NCBI GenBank assembly: GCA_027186245.1 | Contig: CP114481.1 | Location: 5,998,501-6,062,500, forward strand | DNA from: Coriaria nepalensis | Lineage: Eukaryota > Streptophyta > Magnoliopsida > Cucurbitales > Coriariaceae | Reading direction: 5' to 3' | DNA: 64,000 nt | Shown here: piece by piece, positions 35,879-47,722 of the stretch | Layout of the letters: each line of letters begins with the position of its first letter | How positions within the stretch are numbered: the first letter of the stretch is position 1 | Program-made: the position numbers and the translations under genes | Notes under the pieces: generated by a model | Told to the model about the DNA's origin: nothing | Databases searched by the model: none | What the model saw: the letters and a program-made list of their open reading frames with translations, nothing else

Positions 35879-37726
35879 ATGGCTGCCTCTGTTTTCATCA
35901 CAGCACCGGTATGGTTTTTCTCACTTTCTATTTAAATTTTTCTCCAAACGAGTATTTTCTCTCTCGATTTGGATCAAACTGATATCTGATTCACCATGGT
36001 TCTTTTTCTTTTTCTTTTTCCTTTTTATTAAATCTGATCATGCAGTTAGAGTTAAGCAACAATGGTTCTTCGGGAGGCCGATCAGTCCCAAACTCTGCGG
36101 AATTCTTTGGAAGCCATTTGAAGAGGGGGTCGAGATTTTTCACCACCCAAAAGAGTTCAAGAAGAAACCTCGAGGTTGTTTTCTCAGAATATGGGGAGAA
36201 GAAGAGTATAAATGACAAATGGAGAGGCCTCGGCTTTGACACTTCTGATGACCAACAAGATATTACAAGAGGAAAGGGAATGGTCGATTCACTTTTTCAA
36301 GCCCCCATGGGGACTGGAACTCACCATGCTGTCTTGAGCTCTTATGACTACGTTAGTCCCGGTCTTCGCCAGTAAGGAGCACATATTTACAGATTTACCT
36401 GCCAATCATCATTTCTGTGTTAAACTTGGGCAATGATATTCTCGATTTTATGAAATAGTTAGATATGAATCACAACTTTCCTTAAAAAAGACAATTCGTT
36501 CCAGGTTGCACTTCTTTGATACTGATGATGTGGTTGTAATTCTGTTACAGATACAGGTTAGATAACAATGTGGATGGATTCTACATAGCTCCATCTTTCA
36601 TGGACAAGCTTGTAGTTCACATCACCAAAAATTTCATGACGCTACCTGATATCAAAGTTAGTGGGTTAAATTTCTTAAAAATTTCTTTGATCCTTGTATA
36701 TCTCTGATAGCTTACCTTGTCTTCTAGGTTCCTCTGATTCTAGGTGTTTGGGGAGGCAAAGGTCAGGGAAAATCTTTCCAGTGCGAGCTCGTCTTCGCCA
36801 AGATGGGAATTAAGTGAGAATTGTTTTGATTTTTCTTTGTTTGTCTGCACATCTTTTCGCGTTTACTAACTTTATTATTTATTTATTCTAAACTATTTCC
36901 AGCCCAATCATGATGAGTGCTGGAGAACTGGAAAGTGGAAATGCAGGAGAGCCTGCAAAATTAATCCGGCAAAGATACCGTGAGGCAGCTGATATAATCC
37001 GAAAAGGAAAAATGTCCTGCCTCTTCATCAATGATCTTGATGCAGGTGCGGGCAGATTTGGTGGGACCACTCAGTACACTGTAAACAATCAGATGGTGAG
37101 TGCTACACTAATGAACATAGCAGATAACCCCACTAATGTTCAGCTTCCAGGAATGTACAACAAGCAAGAAAATCCAAGAGTACCAGTTATAGTGACAGGT
37201 AATGATTTCTCCACATTATATGCCCCTCTCATTAGAGATGGTCGTATGGATAAATTCTACTGGGCCCCCACTAGGGAAGACCGTATCGGTGTGTGCATGG
37301 GAATATTCCAGAGTGACAATGTGACTATGGATGATGTCATTAAGCTTGTTGACAAATTTCCCGGGCAATCTATTGGTAAGTAATGAGTTAACTTTTTTTA
37401 TGAATACTTAATTTCACGAGAGTAATGGACTTACTTGTTGGGCAGATTTTTTTGGTGCTGTAAGAGCTCAGGTTTACAATGATGAAGTCAGGAAATGGAT
37501 ATCATGTGTGGGAGTTGAGAGCATCGGGAAAAGGCTTGTAAACTCGAAGGAGGGACCCCCAACTTTTGAGCAGCCAAAAATGACACTAGAGAAGCTTCTC
37601 CAGTATAGTAACATGCTTGTCCAGGAGCAAGAGAATGTGAAGAGAGTTCAATTAGCTGATAGGTACTTGAATGAAGCTGCCCTGGGAGATGAGAATGAAG
37701 ATGCTATCAAGAGAGGAACTTTCTAG
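35879..37726 (+). CDS. RCA: Rubisco activase, short (beta-type) form, divergent copy
   Basis: Six exons: 35879-35908, 36046-36371, 36551-36656, 36728-36813, 36903-37375, 37446-37726. They total 1302 nt, 433 residues. The AAA+ chaperone removes inhibitory sugar phosphates from Rubisco in the chloroplast stroma. Visible are an N-terminal Ser/Arg-rich transit region, the K-W-R-G-L segment, Walker A G-G-K-G-Q-G-K-S, Walker [10 protein letters not shown] and R-D-G-R-M. The protein stops at D-A-I-K-R-G-T-F, so it lacks the C-terminal extension with redox Cys found in alpha isoforms. Unusual for this very conserved family, the stretch normally read as R-A-R-V-Y-D-D is R-A-Q-V-Y-N-D. It may be a secondary paralogue with altered activity; no nonsense codons are present. 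Confidence 0.93.
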
Positions 37727-38259
37727 AGTTAGCAACCTTTCACATAAATTCGATATGGATTTATTTTTTTCTTCAGATCACACAAGAAATATTATAGACT
37801 TACAAGTATTTATCAATAATTCATATTGCCAAAAAGTTCATCAATTGTGAAATGTGAGTTTTCACAAAGACATGAACCTAAAAAATATGTTGACCTTGGA
37901 ATTAAAACAATTGCTCAAGAAAACAATAGAAAATTGGGTAATACAGGATCACTTGTCTTGCCAGTCATGCTACACTCATTGTTCTTCTTAATTAGATTTT
38001 TCCATTCAAATCAAATTTAAGTTCTGCATGAACAAAATAAAACAGCTAAAAACCAGAACTAAATGAACATTAATTAGCAACAATTTTGTCTTACCATTAT
38101 ATCAAGTTACATATCAAAATAATCAAAGAATATCAATTGAATGCTATTCATCTCTGAAAGACATGTGATTCAGCATGATCAAATGCCCCCACAAGACCAG
38201 AAGACTAGCTTCGTAGAACTCCAGCAAAGATAACAACTAAGAGTTTAAATGTGCGATAT
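37727..38259. other. Convergent 3' region
   Basis: AT-rich sequence after the Rubisco activase stop with no supported gene. It leads into the 3' side of the minus-strand PPR pseudogene. Confidence 0.4.
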
Positions 38260-39690
38260 TAAATCCAGCTAAAACAAGGATATTTTCTAACTCCTCCATC
38301 TCACATAAGTCTACTAACCCCTTCAGCATAATCCCAGAAACCTTCTGTCCCCAGCACATTCGACAGAAGCACATAAGTTGCAGGATCACCTGGGTAAATC
38401 TCAATAAGCTTTTTTGCACCACGTGTAGCAACTTCTTTATTTCCATGTATTCGACAAGCACTTAGCAGAGCTTTGTATAGCCCAGGCCCTACTGGCATGC
38501 TTTCAATAAATGCCTCTGCTTCCTAGAGCTTCCCAGCTCGACCTATAAGATTCACAGTTGTAGCAGAGTGTTCCATTTTTAGCTTTTCAAGCAAATTGAA
38601 GTACTCAAGTCCTTTATCCCATAAACCCACATGGCTACAAGCAGTGAGAACAGCAAGAAAGGTGCTATCGTCCGGTTCAACGCCTGTTCTTTTCAATTTT
38701 CAAACAATTCAGTAGCTTTAATCCTAAATCCACGACGAGCACATTTCCAAATCAGGGAATTCCAGGAGATAAGATCATGTTCTTTCATAATCAAGAATGC
38801 TTTCTCTGAATCAATTACAGCCCCACACCTTGCATACATGGAAATAAGCCCATTTTGGACGCATAAATTTAAAGCATATACTGTTTTACAAACTAGACCA
38901 TGAATTTGCTTTCCCTCTTCAAGTGCCTGATATTATCTCGAGTGCGCTAAAAATGCTCATAAATGTTAACAAGTCTACATTGAAACCCTCACGCCTCATT
39001 TCAATGAAACATCCCGGAACCTCGTCACCAGCAATGAGAGCATTCTATGAAATTAAGTCCAATCTTCCGACACTTGAACAAATGTTCCTGAAGTCTTCTA
39101 GACTACAACCACATTCTGAGTAGACAGTCACAAGTGTGGCAGCTATATGAGCATTGATATCCAATCCCTCCCAAATAATCCGGCAATGGATTATCTTACA
39201 TCGGTCCAAGTATTTGGAGAACAAAATGAGCTAAGCAAACTGTTATAAGTAACAGAATTTGGTTTAATATCAAAACGAAGCATTTCTCTCAGTAAAATCA
39301 TTGCCTCATCGGGTTGCTCATTCTGCACATATCGAGAAACCATGGAAGTCCAAGTAACATTATTCTTATCCGGCATTAGATCAAACACACTGCCTCACCT
39401 CATCAATGTCAGACACTTTTACATATCAATCAATCCCGTGCCTTCAACAACATAAGTCCAAAACCTTGTTTTCAAACTCAAAACCATGAATCTGAGCCCC
39501 AAGCTTTATCGCTTCTAATTTTGAGCAACAAACCAACACGCCAGATAAACTGTACTGGGTTGGAGCAATCCCCCATTTTAGCATCTCGACAAACATGCCA
39601 ATTGCCATTTGGGGGGACCCACCTTGCGAATAACCTGAAATCAATGAGCTGACTACGTTTCTTTGCGGCATTTCATCAAACAACTACAGA
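38260..39690 (-). pseudogene. Pentatricopeptide-repeat (PPR) pseudogene
   Basis: On the minus strand, PPR units are spread over different frames: M-P-Q-R-N-V-V with L-I-S-G-Y-S-Q (39690-39450), N-V-T-W-T-S-M-V-S-R-Y-V-Q (about 39365-39320), G-K-Q-I-H-G-L-V and N-G-L-I-S-M-Y-A-R-C-G (about 38920-38820). The E-type end is G-L-Y-K-A-L-L-S-A-C-R-I-H-G-N-K-E (38498-38440). The spacing is that of a PLS-class RNA-editing PPR protein, but stops and frameshifts occur throughout. An intact gene would bind organelle RNA. Confidence 0.88.
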
Positions 39691-40192
39691 ATTCTCCATG
39701 CATATTAACTAGAGCACTACATATATACAGGTTCAAACAGAAACCCGGCTTGATTACCAAAGCGTGAATTTGAATTCCCATTCTAGAAAACCAGATTCTG
39801 TGCAGGATGATATCGATTGACTGAGAAAATCAGGGGCGGGTGAAAATCCATGTCCCTGACTCCGACTCCATGGCTAAAAATCTGTGCTTTCTATCCGTTG
39901 GTGAAAGGATCTTTGCCGCGATGCATGAAATAGTCATCTCTGTTAATGTCATGGAAAGATATCTGGGTCGCCAGAGCGCGGTAAATTACCTGATTGGTCG
40001 CCTTCTTGGAGGTTTTCTGTATGGCGCCTCGTAGGCGATGAATGGACATCATGCAAATGATTCTGCCTGTTTGCGAACTAAAAAATGTTTTTACCATCAT
40101 GTAGTAAAAACTAATAAACGACATGTCGTCATAACTGCCGTTTTTATCTCTCTTATCCTCTCCCCCCCTTCTCTTCCGAACGTCAGAGAAAA
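39691..40192. other. Promoter and leader of TOC75; end of PPR pseudogene
   Basis: No gene recognised. Contains the sequence upstream of the TOC75 start codon, with pyrimidine-rich CTCTCTTATCCTCTCCCC just before it. Confidence 0.45.
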
Positions 40193-43189
40193 ATGGTTGC
40201 TTTCGCGGCACCCTCTCAGTTCCTATCTCTGACCACTATCCATACTTCTTCGAACTCTCATAGGCGGAGGAGCTGCCGATTAGCTCCGGGAATAACCACC
40301 ACCGTTGATACCAGAAACCGCCTTCTAGAAAGTCAAGGCCAGCTCTCCAATTCCTCTCCTCAATCTCCTGAAAACTTGAAATCTGATAATCGCTTTAAAC
40401 CTCACCTTAAAACCCTATTTAAAGCTCTCGCAGTTTCCTCCTCTGTAACTCTCATCTTCAACCTCCCTCTCTCCTTCCACAATGGGAACGGAAACCTCAG
40501 TGGCGGTGGCTGTGGGGATGGATTTGGCGGACGCGGAGGAGGAGGAGGGAGTTCCGACGGAAGTGGGGGGGAATTTTGGAGAAACCTCTTTCCTTCTGCA
40601 ATCGCCGACGAAAACCAAACTCAAGAGTGGGATTCTCATGGATTACCAGCCAACATTGTCGTTCAGCTCAATAAACTGAGCGGGTTCAAGAAGTACAAAA
40701 TCTCCGAAATCCTCTTCTTCGATCGGAGAAGACGGACCACAATCGGAACTGACGATTCGTTCTTCGAAATGGTTTCGTTAATACCAGGTGGAATCTACAC
40801 CAAAGCTCAGCTCCAGAAAGAGCTTGAATCACTAGCAACTTGTGGAATGTTCGAGAAAGTTGACATGGAAGGAAAAACCAATCCAGACGGAACTCTAGGG
40901 TTAACAATCTCCTTCGCAGAGAGTACTTGGCAGTCTGCTGATAAATTCCGGTGCATAAACGTCGGGTTAATGCCTCAATCGAAGCCCATTGAGATGGACG
41001 CAGATATGACAGAAAAGGAGAAGCTCGAGTACTTCAGGAACCAGGAAAAGGATTATAAGAGAAGGATTGATAGGTCAAGACCTTGTTTGTTGCCAGTTCC
41101 GGTCTATAGGGAGGTGATGAAGATGTTGAGGGATCAAGGGTCGGTTAGTGCACGACTTTTGCAGAAGATTAGAGATAGAGTGCAGAAATGGTATCATGAT
41201 GAAGGGTATGCTTGTGCTCAAGTTGTGAATTTTGGGAATTTGAATACTAAGGAAGTTGTTTGTGAAGTGGTAGAAGGTGATATTACCCAATTAGTGATTC
41301 AATTTCTTGATAAGATTGGGAATGTTGTTGAAGGAAATACTCAAATCCCTGTTGTGAAAAGGGAATTGCCTAAACAGGTAATCAATTGCATGAAAAATTA
41401 AATGAATAGATTTTTTAAATGTAATCCTTTGTTTATTATCTGTGATTAATATTACAGCTGCGCCCGGGTTATGTATTCAACATAGAAGCAGGGAAGCAAG
41501 CTCTGAGAAATATAAACTCACTAGGTTTGTTCTCAAATATTGAAGTGAATCCTAAACTTGATGAAAAGAATGAAGGAGGGATAATTGTTGAAATAAAGCT
41601 TAAAGAACTAGACCAAAAGAGTGCGGAAGTCAGTACAGAGTGGAGCATTGTACCCGGACGTGGAGGACGACCCACTTTGGTATTTTTTTTTTTTGCAAAA
41701 TACTAATTTAGAAAACTTATCATCTGGGCTTGAAATTCTCATATGATTTGTTCTATAATGCATGTTAAAAGGCTTCACTTCAGCCTGGGGGAACTATTAC
41801 TTTCGAGCATCGAAATATAAATGGGCTTAATAGATCCATTCTCGGTACCATAACCACTAGTAACTTCATTAACCCTCAGGTACTGTAATCTTAATTGTAT
41901 ATAAATGAAATTCCTTTTTTTTTCTTTTTTGGTAGGAATTTCTGTACATGTAAACTTTGCTTGGAAATCTCAGGATGATCTTGCATTTAAGCTTGAGTAT
42001 GTGCATCCATATTTGGATGGGGTATACAACCCTAAAAACCGTACACTCCGTGTGAATTGCTTCAACAGCCGGAAATTGAGTCCGGTCTTCACTGGTGGGC
42101 CCGGGTTGGAAGAAGTTCCTCCAATATGGGTCGATCGTGCTGGTGTTAAGGCTAACATTACTGAGGTAATTACGAATTAATGACTTTCTTACTTTCAATT
42201 GATCCCTTAAAACATTTCCTGATTGATGTGTGTTTCCCTTTGCAGAATTTTACCCGTCAGAGCAAGTTCACTTACGGGCTTGTAATGGAAGAGATAACGA
42301 CCCGTGATGAAAGCAGTCACATCTGTCCCAACGGTCAAAGAGTTTTGCCCAATGGAGGAATCAGCGCAGATGGGCCCCCCACCACACTTAGTGGGACCGG
42401 GGTTGATCGTATGGCGTTCTTGCAGGCAAATATCACACGTGATAACACCACATTTGTTAATGGAGCTATTGTGGGTGAGAGGAATGTATTTCAGGTTAGT
42501 TAATTGTTTCAAACAAGGGTAGGTATCAACTTCCTTTTTGGAGAAAATGTAGGTTATAGCCATCGGTTTTTTCCTCTTGCAGGTAGACCAGGGCCTTGGA
42601 ATTGGTAGCAAGTTTCCATTTTTTAATAGACACCAATTGACAATAACACGATTCCTCCCATTGAAGCAAGTGGCGGAAGGTTCGGGAAAACAAGCACCAC
42701 CAGTCCTTGTCCTTCACGGCCATTACGGCGGCTGTGTTGGAGATCTTCCGAGTTATGACGCTTTTTCTCTTGGGGGCCCATATTCTGTTAGGGGTTACAA
42801 CATGGGTGAAATTGGTGCGGCCCGTAACATCCTTGAGGTATGAACTTAATAACTAACGAACTAACTATTAATTATTTTGTTGATGAGACATCCAAACTGT
42901 TTGTTCTGATTTATTTCTCTGCTTTCAATTTAATTTTTTGGTCTTTTAGCTTGCTGCTGAGCTACGGATTCCGGTGAAAAATACACACATGTATTTGTTT
43001 GCAGAACATGGGAATGACCTAGGAAGCTCGAAAGATGTCAAGGGTAACCCGACCGAGGTATATAGGCGAATGGGTCAAGGGTCATCTTATGGTTTAGGGG
43101 TCAAGCTGGGTCTCGTACGAGCCGAGTATGCTGTTGATCATAACTCCGGCACAGGTTCATTATTTTTCCGGTTTGGAGACAGATTTTGA
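40193..43189 (+). CDS. TOC75-3: Chloroplast outer-envelope protein-import channel TOC75-III
   Basis: Seven exons: 40193-41377, 41458-41679, 41772-41879, 41974-42165, 42246-42494, 42583-42837, 42950-43189. All are in phase and total 2451 nt, 816 residues, the usual length. TOC75-III is the Omp85-type beta-barrel through which preproteins cross the chloroplast outer envelope. The N terminus is a Ser/Arg-rich transit peptide, followed by a Gly-rich stretch (G-G-R-G-G-G-G-G-S, within residues about 98-130) that in known TOC75 stops transfer at the envelope. POTRA domains occupy roughly residues 150-450. The barrel is in exons 3-7, with L-G-G-P-Y-S-V-R-G-Y in its conserved place and the aromatic terminus F-F-R-F-G-D-R-F. 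The start ATG has a good context (AAAAATGG). No defects seen. Confidence 0.97.
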
Positions 43190-43581
43190 GATGATACTAG
43201 AGTTTCTTCTATCTTCTTCACTTAATTCTGATCGGCCTTAAGGTTTTTCCGGGAAATAATATTGGAGGAGAATGAAGCTGCTGAGTTTTCTGCTGTTATT
43301 TTAAGAGCTGCATGTGTATGATTTATGCCAAGTTAGAATCATTGTTGAGTTAAAACCGTAAACTCTTTTTAATAGGTTTGGTTTTATTGGGTTATTTAGT
43401 GACGTGGGAGTTTTCATTTTTCCAGTTCTTTTGCTCTCTCTTTCTCATATGGGGAGAATTATTAAGCCAAGTGAAGAATTCGAAATTTCTTGGTAATAAA
43501 GAACTCTATCTAAGCCCATTCAATGCAAAATTTCTGCATTTGCTTTTTAACGTTTCCATAATCAGTGTTGATTTTTGATGC
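43190..43581. other. Spacer between TOC75 and PPR gene
   Basis: Contains the TOC75 3' untranslated region and the promoter of the next gene. Nothing else recognised. Confidence 0.45.
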
Positions 43582-45252
43582 ATGGTATTCCATTTTGCAA
43601 TGCATTCTCTTATCAACCGCACGGCATTTTCAAGGGCCCACCATCACCTAACCATCTCAATCATTCGTCGTCAATTCCAATCATCGCCTGACACCTATCG
43701 TCATCTGATTGTGATCTTAGGACATGATCGAAAGTTGCTCTCCGGGAAATCGCTTCATGCTCACCTTATAGTCAACGGCTTGGCCCATTTGACTTATTTT
43801 GCCGCCAAGTTGATTGCTCTCTACACATCCTGTGAAAAACTTGCTGATGCATGGAAGCTGTTCGATAAAATTCCTGAAACAAACCTCCGCCGTTGGATCC
43901 TCCTGATCGGTGCCTATTCTCGATATGGGTTTTATCTGGAAGCACTAGACCTTTTTGTCGAGATGCAGAAACGAAGTTTGAGGCCTGATGAATTTGTAAT
44001 TCCCAGCATTCTCAAAGCCTGTGGACACCTCTCTGATACACAAACTGGTGAGAAACTCCATGCCAAAATTCTCAAAAACTCGCTTGAATCAGATCCTTTT
44101 GTTTGCAGTTCACTTATTGATATGTATGTGAAAAGTGGAAACTTTTCCAAGGCAAAGAGAGTTTTTGAAGAAATGGTGAGAAAAGATCTGGTAGCATTGA
44201 ATGCGCTGATTTCCGGGTTTTCCCAGCACAGTTTAGTAGAAGAAGCTTTCAATTTGGTGGAGAAATTGCAAGAATCAGGAGTACTAAAGCCCAATATAGT
44301 AACTTGGAACACTTTAATTTCCGGATTTTCGCAAAAGGGTGATGGAGAAATGATCTCAAAGATTTTCAAATTGATGAGTGTTAATAAGGTTGAGCCAGAT
44401 GTTGTTTCTTGGACTTCAATTATATCTGGGTTTGTTCAGAACTTTAGATATGAAGAGGCATTTGAGACATTTAAAGGGATGATGCGTGATGGTTTTTACC
44501 CGACTTCAAATACAATTAGTGCCATCTTGCCGGGTTGTGCTTCAACGGCAAATCTAAGGTGGGGAAAGGAAATTCATGGATATGCAATTGTGACTAGAGT
44601 TGAAGCGGATGTTTATGTAAGAAGTGCTCTTATTGATATGTATGCAAAATGTGGGTTCATTTATGAATCAAGCACTTTGTTCTGTAAGATGTCTAAAAGA
44701 AATTCAGTTACTTGGAATTCAATGATATTTGGGTATGCAAATCATGGGTATTGTCATGAAGCAATAGAGCTTTTCAATCGGATGAAGAAGGAAGATGGTA
44801 AGAAGCTTGATCACTTGACTTTTACAGCAGTTCTTACTGCTTGTAGCCATGCCGGATTGATCGAATTAGGGCAAAATATGTTTGATCTAATGCAGGAAAA
44901 TTATGGGATTGTCCCGAGATTAGAGCATTATGCTTGCATGGTGGATCTTCTAGGTCGAGCAGGAAAGATTAGGGAGGCTTATGATTTCATTAAGTCCATG
45001 CCGATTAAGCCGGATGTCTTTGTGTGGGGAGCCTTATTGGGGGCTTGTAGGAGTCATGGAGACATAGATCTTGCTGAAATTGCGGCTAAGAATTTGGCAG
45101 AGCTCGAGCCGGGAAGTGCTGGAAATAACTTGCTGCTATCCGGTGTATATGCCGATGCTGGAATATGGGGAAATGTTGCTAAGATGAAGATGATGATGAA
45201 GAGAAAAAAGTTGACGAAATTTCCTGGGTGTAGTTGGATTGAGACAGGTTGA
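43582..45252 (+). CDS. Pentatricopeptide-repeat protein, PLS class with E-type end
   Basis: An intronless 556-residue open frame. PPR/PLS units run from about residue 60 to 480, for example D-P-F-V-C-S-S-L-I-D-M-Y, V-T-W-N-T-L-I-S-G-F-S-Q, V-V-S-W-T-S-I-I-S-G-F and D-V-Y-V-R-S-A-L-I-D-M-Y-A-K-C-G. The C-terminal E module includes D-V-F-V-W-G-A-L-L-G-A-C and ends F-P-G-C-S-W-I-E-T-G without a DYW domain. Such proteins bind single-stranded organellar RNA, usually for C-to-U editing or processing. The N-terminal Arg/His/Ser-rich part fits an organelle targeting peptide, but which organelle is unclear. Initiation could be at codon 1 or at Met7, six codons further. It resembles the Arabidopsis gene At5g59600 from memory, which would fit local synteny. 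Confidence 0.92.
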   Translation: MVFHFAMHSLINRTAFSRAHHHLTISIIRRQFQSSPDTYRHLIVILGHDRKLLSGKSLHAHLIVNGLAHLTYFAAKLIALYTSCEKLADAWKLFDKIPETNLRRWILLIGAYSRYGFYLEALDLFVEMQKRSLRPDEFVIPSILKACGHLSDTQTGEKLHAKILKNSLESDPFVCSSLIDMYVKSGNFSKAKRVFEEMVRKDLVALNALISGFSQHSLVEEAFNLVEKLQESGVLKPNIVTWNTLISGFSQKGDGEMISKIFKLMSVNKVEPDVVSWTSIISGFVQNFRYEEAFETFKGMMRDGFYPTSNTISAILPGCASTANLRWGKEIHGYAIVTRVEADVYVRSALIDMYAKCGFIYESSTLFCKMSKRNSVTWNSMIFGYANHGYCHEAIELFNRMKKEDGKKLDHLTFTAVLTACSHAGLIELGQNMFDLMQENYGIVPRLEHYACMVDLLGRAGKIREAYDFIKSMPIKPDVFVWGALLGACRSHGDIDLAEIAAKNLAELEPGSAGNNLLLSGVYADAGIWGNVAKMKMMMKRKKLTKFPGCSWIETG

Positions 45253-46428
45253 AGGAAGAAGGGAAAAACATAACGCTATTTCATAGCTTCATTGAAGTTT
45301 AACTGTTATTGAATACGAAAGGAGAAAGCTACGTAGAATGATGTCTCAACATCAGTAACGTCTAGTATGGAAAATCAATATATCATATAGTTGAAAATTT
45401 TAGTGTCAATCTCTTTAACAAGTTTCAATAGGAACAAAGGTTTAGAGACAAACTGAAATGAAACAACCAAATCCATAGGAAGTATAAGTTTACAATTATC
45501 TAAATTGGGTATCCAATGAGAAATGTAGATATAATAAGCAAATCATTGTTATATCCCTTTGGCCAAAAAAACCAAAAAGCAAAACACCGTGTTTTGTTGA
45601 AGAGACCTTCTGAACATCTGAAACTCCATCTGAGGTGATATTGGTTCAAGATACATATCTGCAAGTGAAGTACCAATGCTAGTGTAACTACACATCAATC
45701 AATAATAAAAAATTCTAACAGAACACAGAGCTAGAAGAATTTTGTAAGCTCTTAAAATGCAAGACATGACCATTTTCAAGTTCATTCAAGGTAACAATCA
45801 AATCAAGACTGCAAACTAAAGTGGAATTCATTACAACATCAATGCTCTCAACAAACTTGTTCACACTTCAGAATCAACTTTAAGACACAAGACTGATTCC
45901 ATATTCATAAAAAGAACAGGGGTTTAAGATGAGAAGAAGTCAAACAAGCCTTCCCTGTTTTAACTCTAGTGTTTGTTTCTGTAGTTAGAAATCCATGACA
46001 ATCTAGATCACACTAAAAATATTAGTTACTGTCCATTGTCCAACCTTCTAGTTACTTGTAGGTATTCTGTTCATATTATACCTGAAAAGAACTGAAAAAA
46101 AGTCTGAAACTTTGAACCAGATATACCCAGCTAGAATGCTAGACATCACACTCATTATCCAGCTTAAGCCACTTAAGTATAAGTTTCTATGAACATAAAT
46201 TAATGGGTATTTAATAAATTAAAGTACAAAACAGCAAAAAGACTTGGTTTTTTTGCTTCGCATATTAGTAACTAGTATTCAATGCCTTTTTTCCACACCC
46301 CCTTTTAACACAAGGATCATAAGAAAAAGTACACCGAACATGTAATAAGAAAAGGTAAGAAAATCTAAATCAGATTCATATCAGACCAAGAAGCAAACCT
46401 GTTTGCTCTAAACATTACTCTTGCAATA
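45253..46428. other. Convergent intergenic region
   Basis: AT-rich DNA between the converging PPR and LUX genes, with both 3' untranslated regions. No gene, RNA or repeat was recognised. Confidence 0.45.
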
Positions 46429-47418
46429 TCATTTATCATTAGAATTTTTATAACCAACGTGATGAGGATATGAAACCATGGATCCATACTTATTCCCCGA
46501 CCAATCTTGCTGTTGCGGCTGCATCATACTGTATGGGTACCCGCCCGCATTACCCAAGAGACCCACCATATGACCGTGAGATGCTGCCGCCATGCCAAGT
46601 AACGGCATAGCCACCGTATGTGGCAGCCCATAGGGCATCGGAATCGAAACTGGCAATTGCCCAGTTCCTTGTCCATTCGAGCTCGATTCGGGCAGGCTCT
46701 GTGGGACCGGAGTGGACGCGAATAGCTGGTCCGATGCAGAGGGCCCCTCGTTTGAGAATCCTTGCATTCGTTTCAGATAAAGGCGGTACTTTTGAAGATG
46801 GCTCGCTACGTTTTCTCGGGTTAATCCCTCTACGTTCATCAATTGCATGATTGTTTTAGGCACTGCGTTTTTGATATCTAGATGAGCTACTACATCGACG
46901 AACCGCTTGTGTAATTGTGGGGTCCACACGAGCCTAGGTCGCTTCAAGGTTCGAGCCGAGGGGTCTACTTCGGTTGAATTCTCGATTCTGAGAGCTGAAT
47001 CGGCTTCTTCCGTGGTGTCTACTTTCCTCAATTTTCTCGGATCGAGGGCTGAGCAGTCTGGATTGGTGGTGGTTTCGTCCCATCCTACGACCATCGGGTC
47101 CGCGTCGACCCGACCCCGTTCTTCGAAGGATTTGAAATTGTTAGAGGAGGAGAAGCCTTGCGATTGTCCTCCACGGAGATTTGAGAGCGTTGTCTGTGAG
47201 GCTTGATTGACGTCTAAGATCGTCCGGCATGGTTCCAGCGAGATGCTAAACGCCGATGCGAGCTCCAGTGGAATCAAGTGCTTAGTTAGAGGGGTGAGAT
47301 CGTCCGACTCGGGTAGACCCGCTTCCCATTCGAGAACTCGGTCTTCATCTCCACCGCTTCCATCATCGCATCCTTCATACTCGGTCATCCTCACCTCCTC
47401 ACCCATCGTCTTCCCCAA
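46429..47418 (-). CDS. LUX: LUX ARRHYTHMO / PCL1-type GARP transcription factor
   Basis: An intronless frame of 329 residues; a family-like start M-G-E-E-V is at 47406, four codons after the first ATG at 47418. LUX is the DNA-binding member of the evening complex (with ELF3 and ELF4), which represses clock and growth genes at night. The N terminus is acidic with L-P-S/P-E-S-D-D-L. The single GARP MYB-like domain ([14 protein letters not shown] to [15 protein letters not shown]) occupies about residues 158-217, followed by [10 protein letters not shown]. The C-terminal region is Gly/Met/Gln-rich. Within the GARP domain, A-H-L-D-I-K-N-A-V replaces the usual A-H-L-G-I-K-N-A-V. Its closest relatives should be LUX and BOA. 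Evening elements lie upstream. Confidence 0.94.
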   Translation of the reverse strand: MGKTMGEEVRMTEYEGCDDGSGGDEDRVLEWEAGLPESDDLTPLTKHLIPLELASAFSISLEPCRTILDVNQASQTTLSNLRGGQSQGFSSSNNFKSFEERGRVDADPMVVGWDETTTNPDCSALDPRKLRKVDTTEEADSALRIENSTEVDPSARTLKRPRLVWTPQLHKRFVDVVAHLDIKNAVPKTIMQLMNVEGLTRENVASHLQKYRLYLKRMQGFSNEGPSASDQLFASTPVPQSLPESSSNGQGTGQLPVSIPMPYGLPHTVAMPLLGMAAASHGHMVGLLGNAGGYPYSMMQPQQQDWSGNKYGSMVSYPHHVGYKNSNDK

Positions 47419-47560
47419 ACCGTTAGGTATTTCAGCTTCACTTAGCTTTCGATTTTCTGCTTTATTTGAGCTCGAATTGGATCAGATATGTCAGTTTTTG
47501 AGGTCCGGAAGCTATTCGAGATAGTTTCGGCATGGAGAAGAAAAAGTCAAATTCTTGGCG

Positions 47561-47568
47561 AGATATTT
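47561..47568 (-). promoter_or_regulatory. Short evening-element core in LUX leader/promoter
   Basis: Plus strand AGATATTT, i.e. AAATATCT on the strand of LUX, 143 bp upstream of the first ATG. It is shortly followed by GATTCG (47574-47579), which fits the GAT(A/T)CG consensus bound by LUX itself. Confidence 0.5.
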
Positions 47569-47573
47569 CGTGA

Positions 47574-47579
47574 GATTCG
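47574..47579 (+). promoter_or_regulatory. Candidate LUX binding site GATTCG
   Basis: Matches the GATWCG motif reported for LUX binding, including in its own promoter. A 6-bp match alone is weak; the position next to evening elements is the supporting context. Confidence 0.4.
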
Positions 47580-47722
47580 GAGAACCCTTGTGTGTTTGGG
47601 AACCGAGAAAGTGCGAGAGAAAAAGTAAAGTAAAAAATTTTCAAAGGAAAAAAAAGTCGGAAAAAGTGCAATTTTAGATTCCCGATTTCTCTTTTACTCG
47701 TGCCAGCATGGACGACTAAACC

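Noticed and set aside
39840..40232. Overlapping small open frames on both strands upstream of TOC75
   Set aside because: No family similarity, and they run into the promoter and leader of TOC75.
41905..41973. Earlier acceptor for TOC75 exon 4 (GTAG before 41937)
   Set aside because: It would insert residues not found in the TOC75 family. The acceptor before 41974 gives the conserved N-P-Q-D-D-L junction in frame.
46620..47524. Long plus-strand open frames over LUX
   Set aside because: They are antisense shadows of the GC-richer LUX coding sequence. The minus frame carries the full GARP domain.
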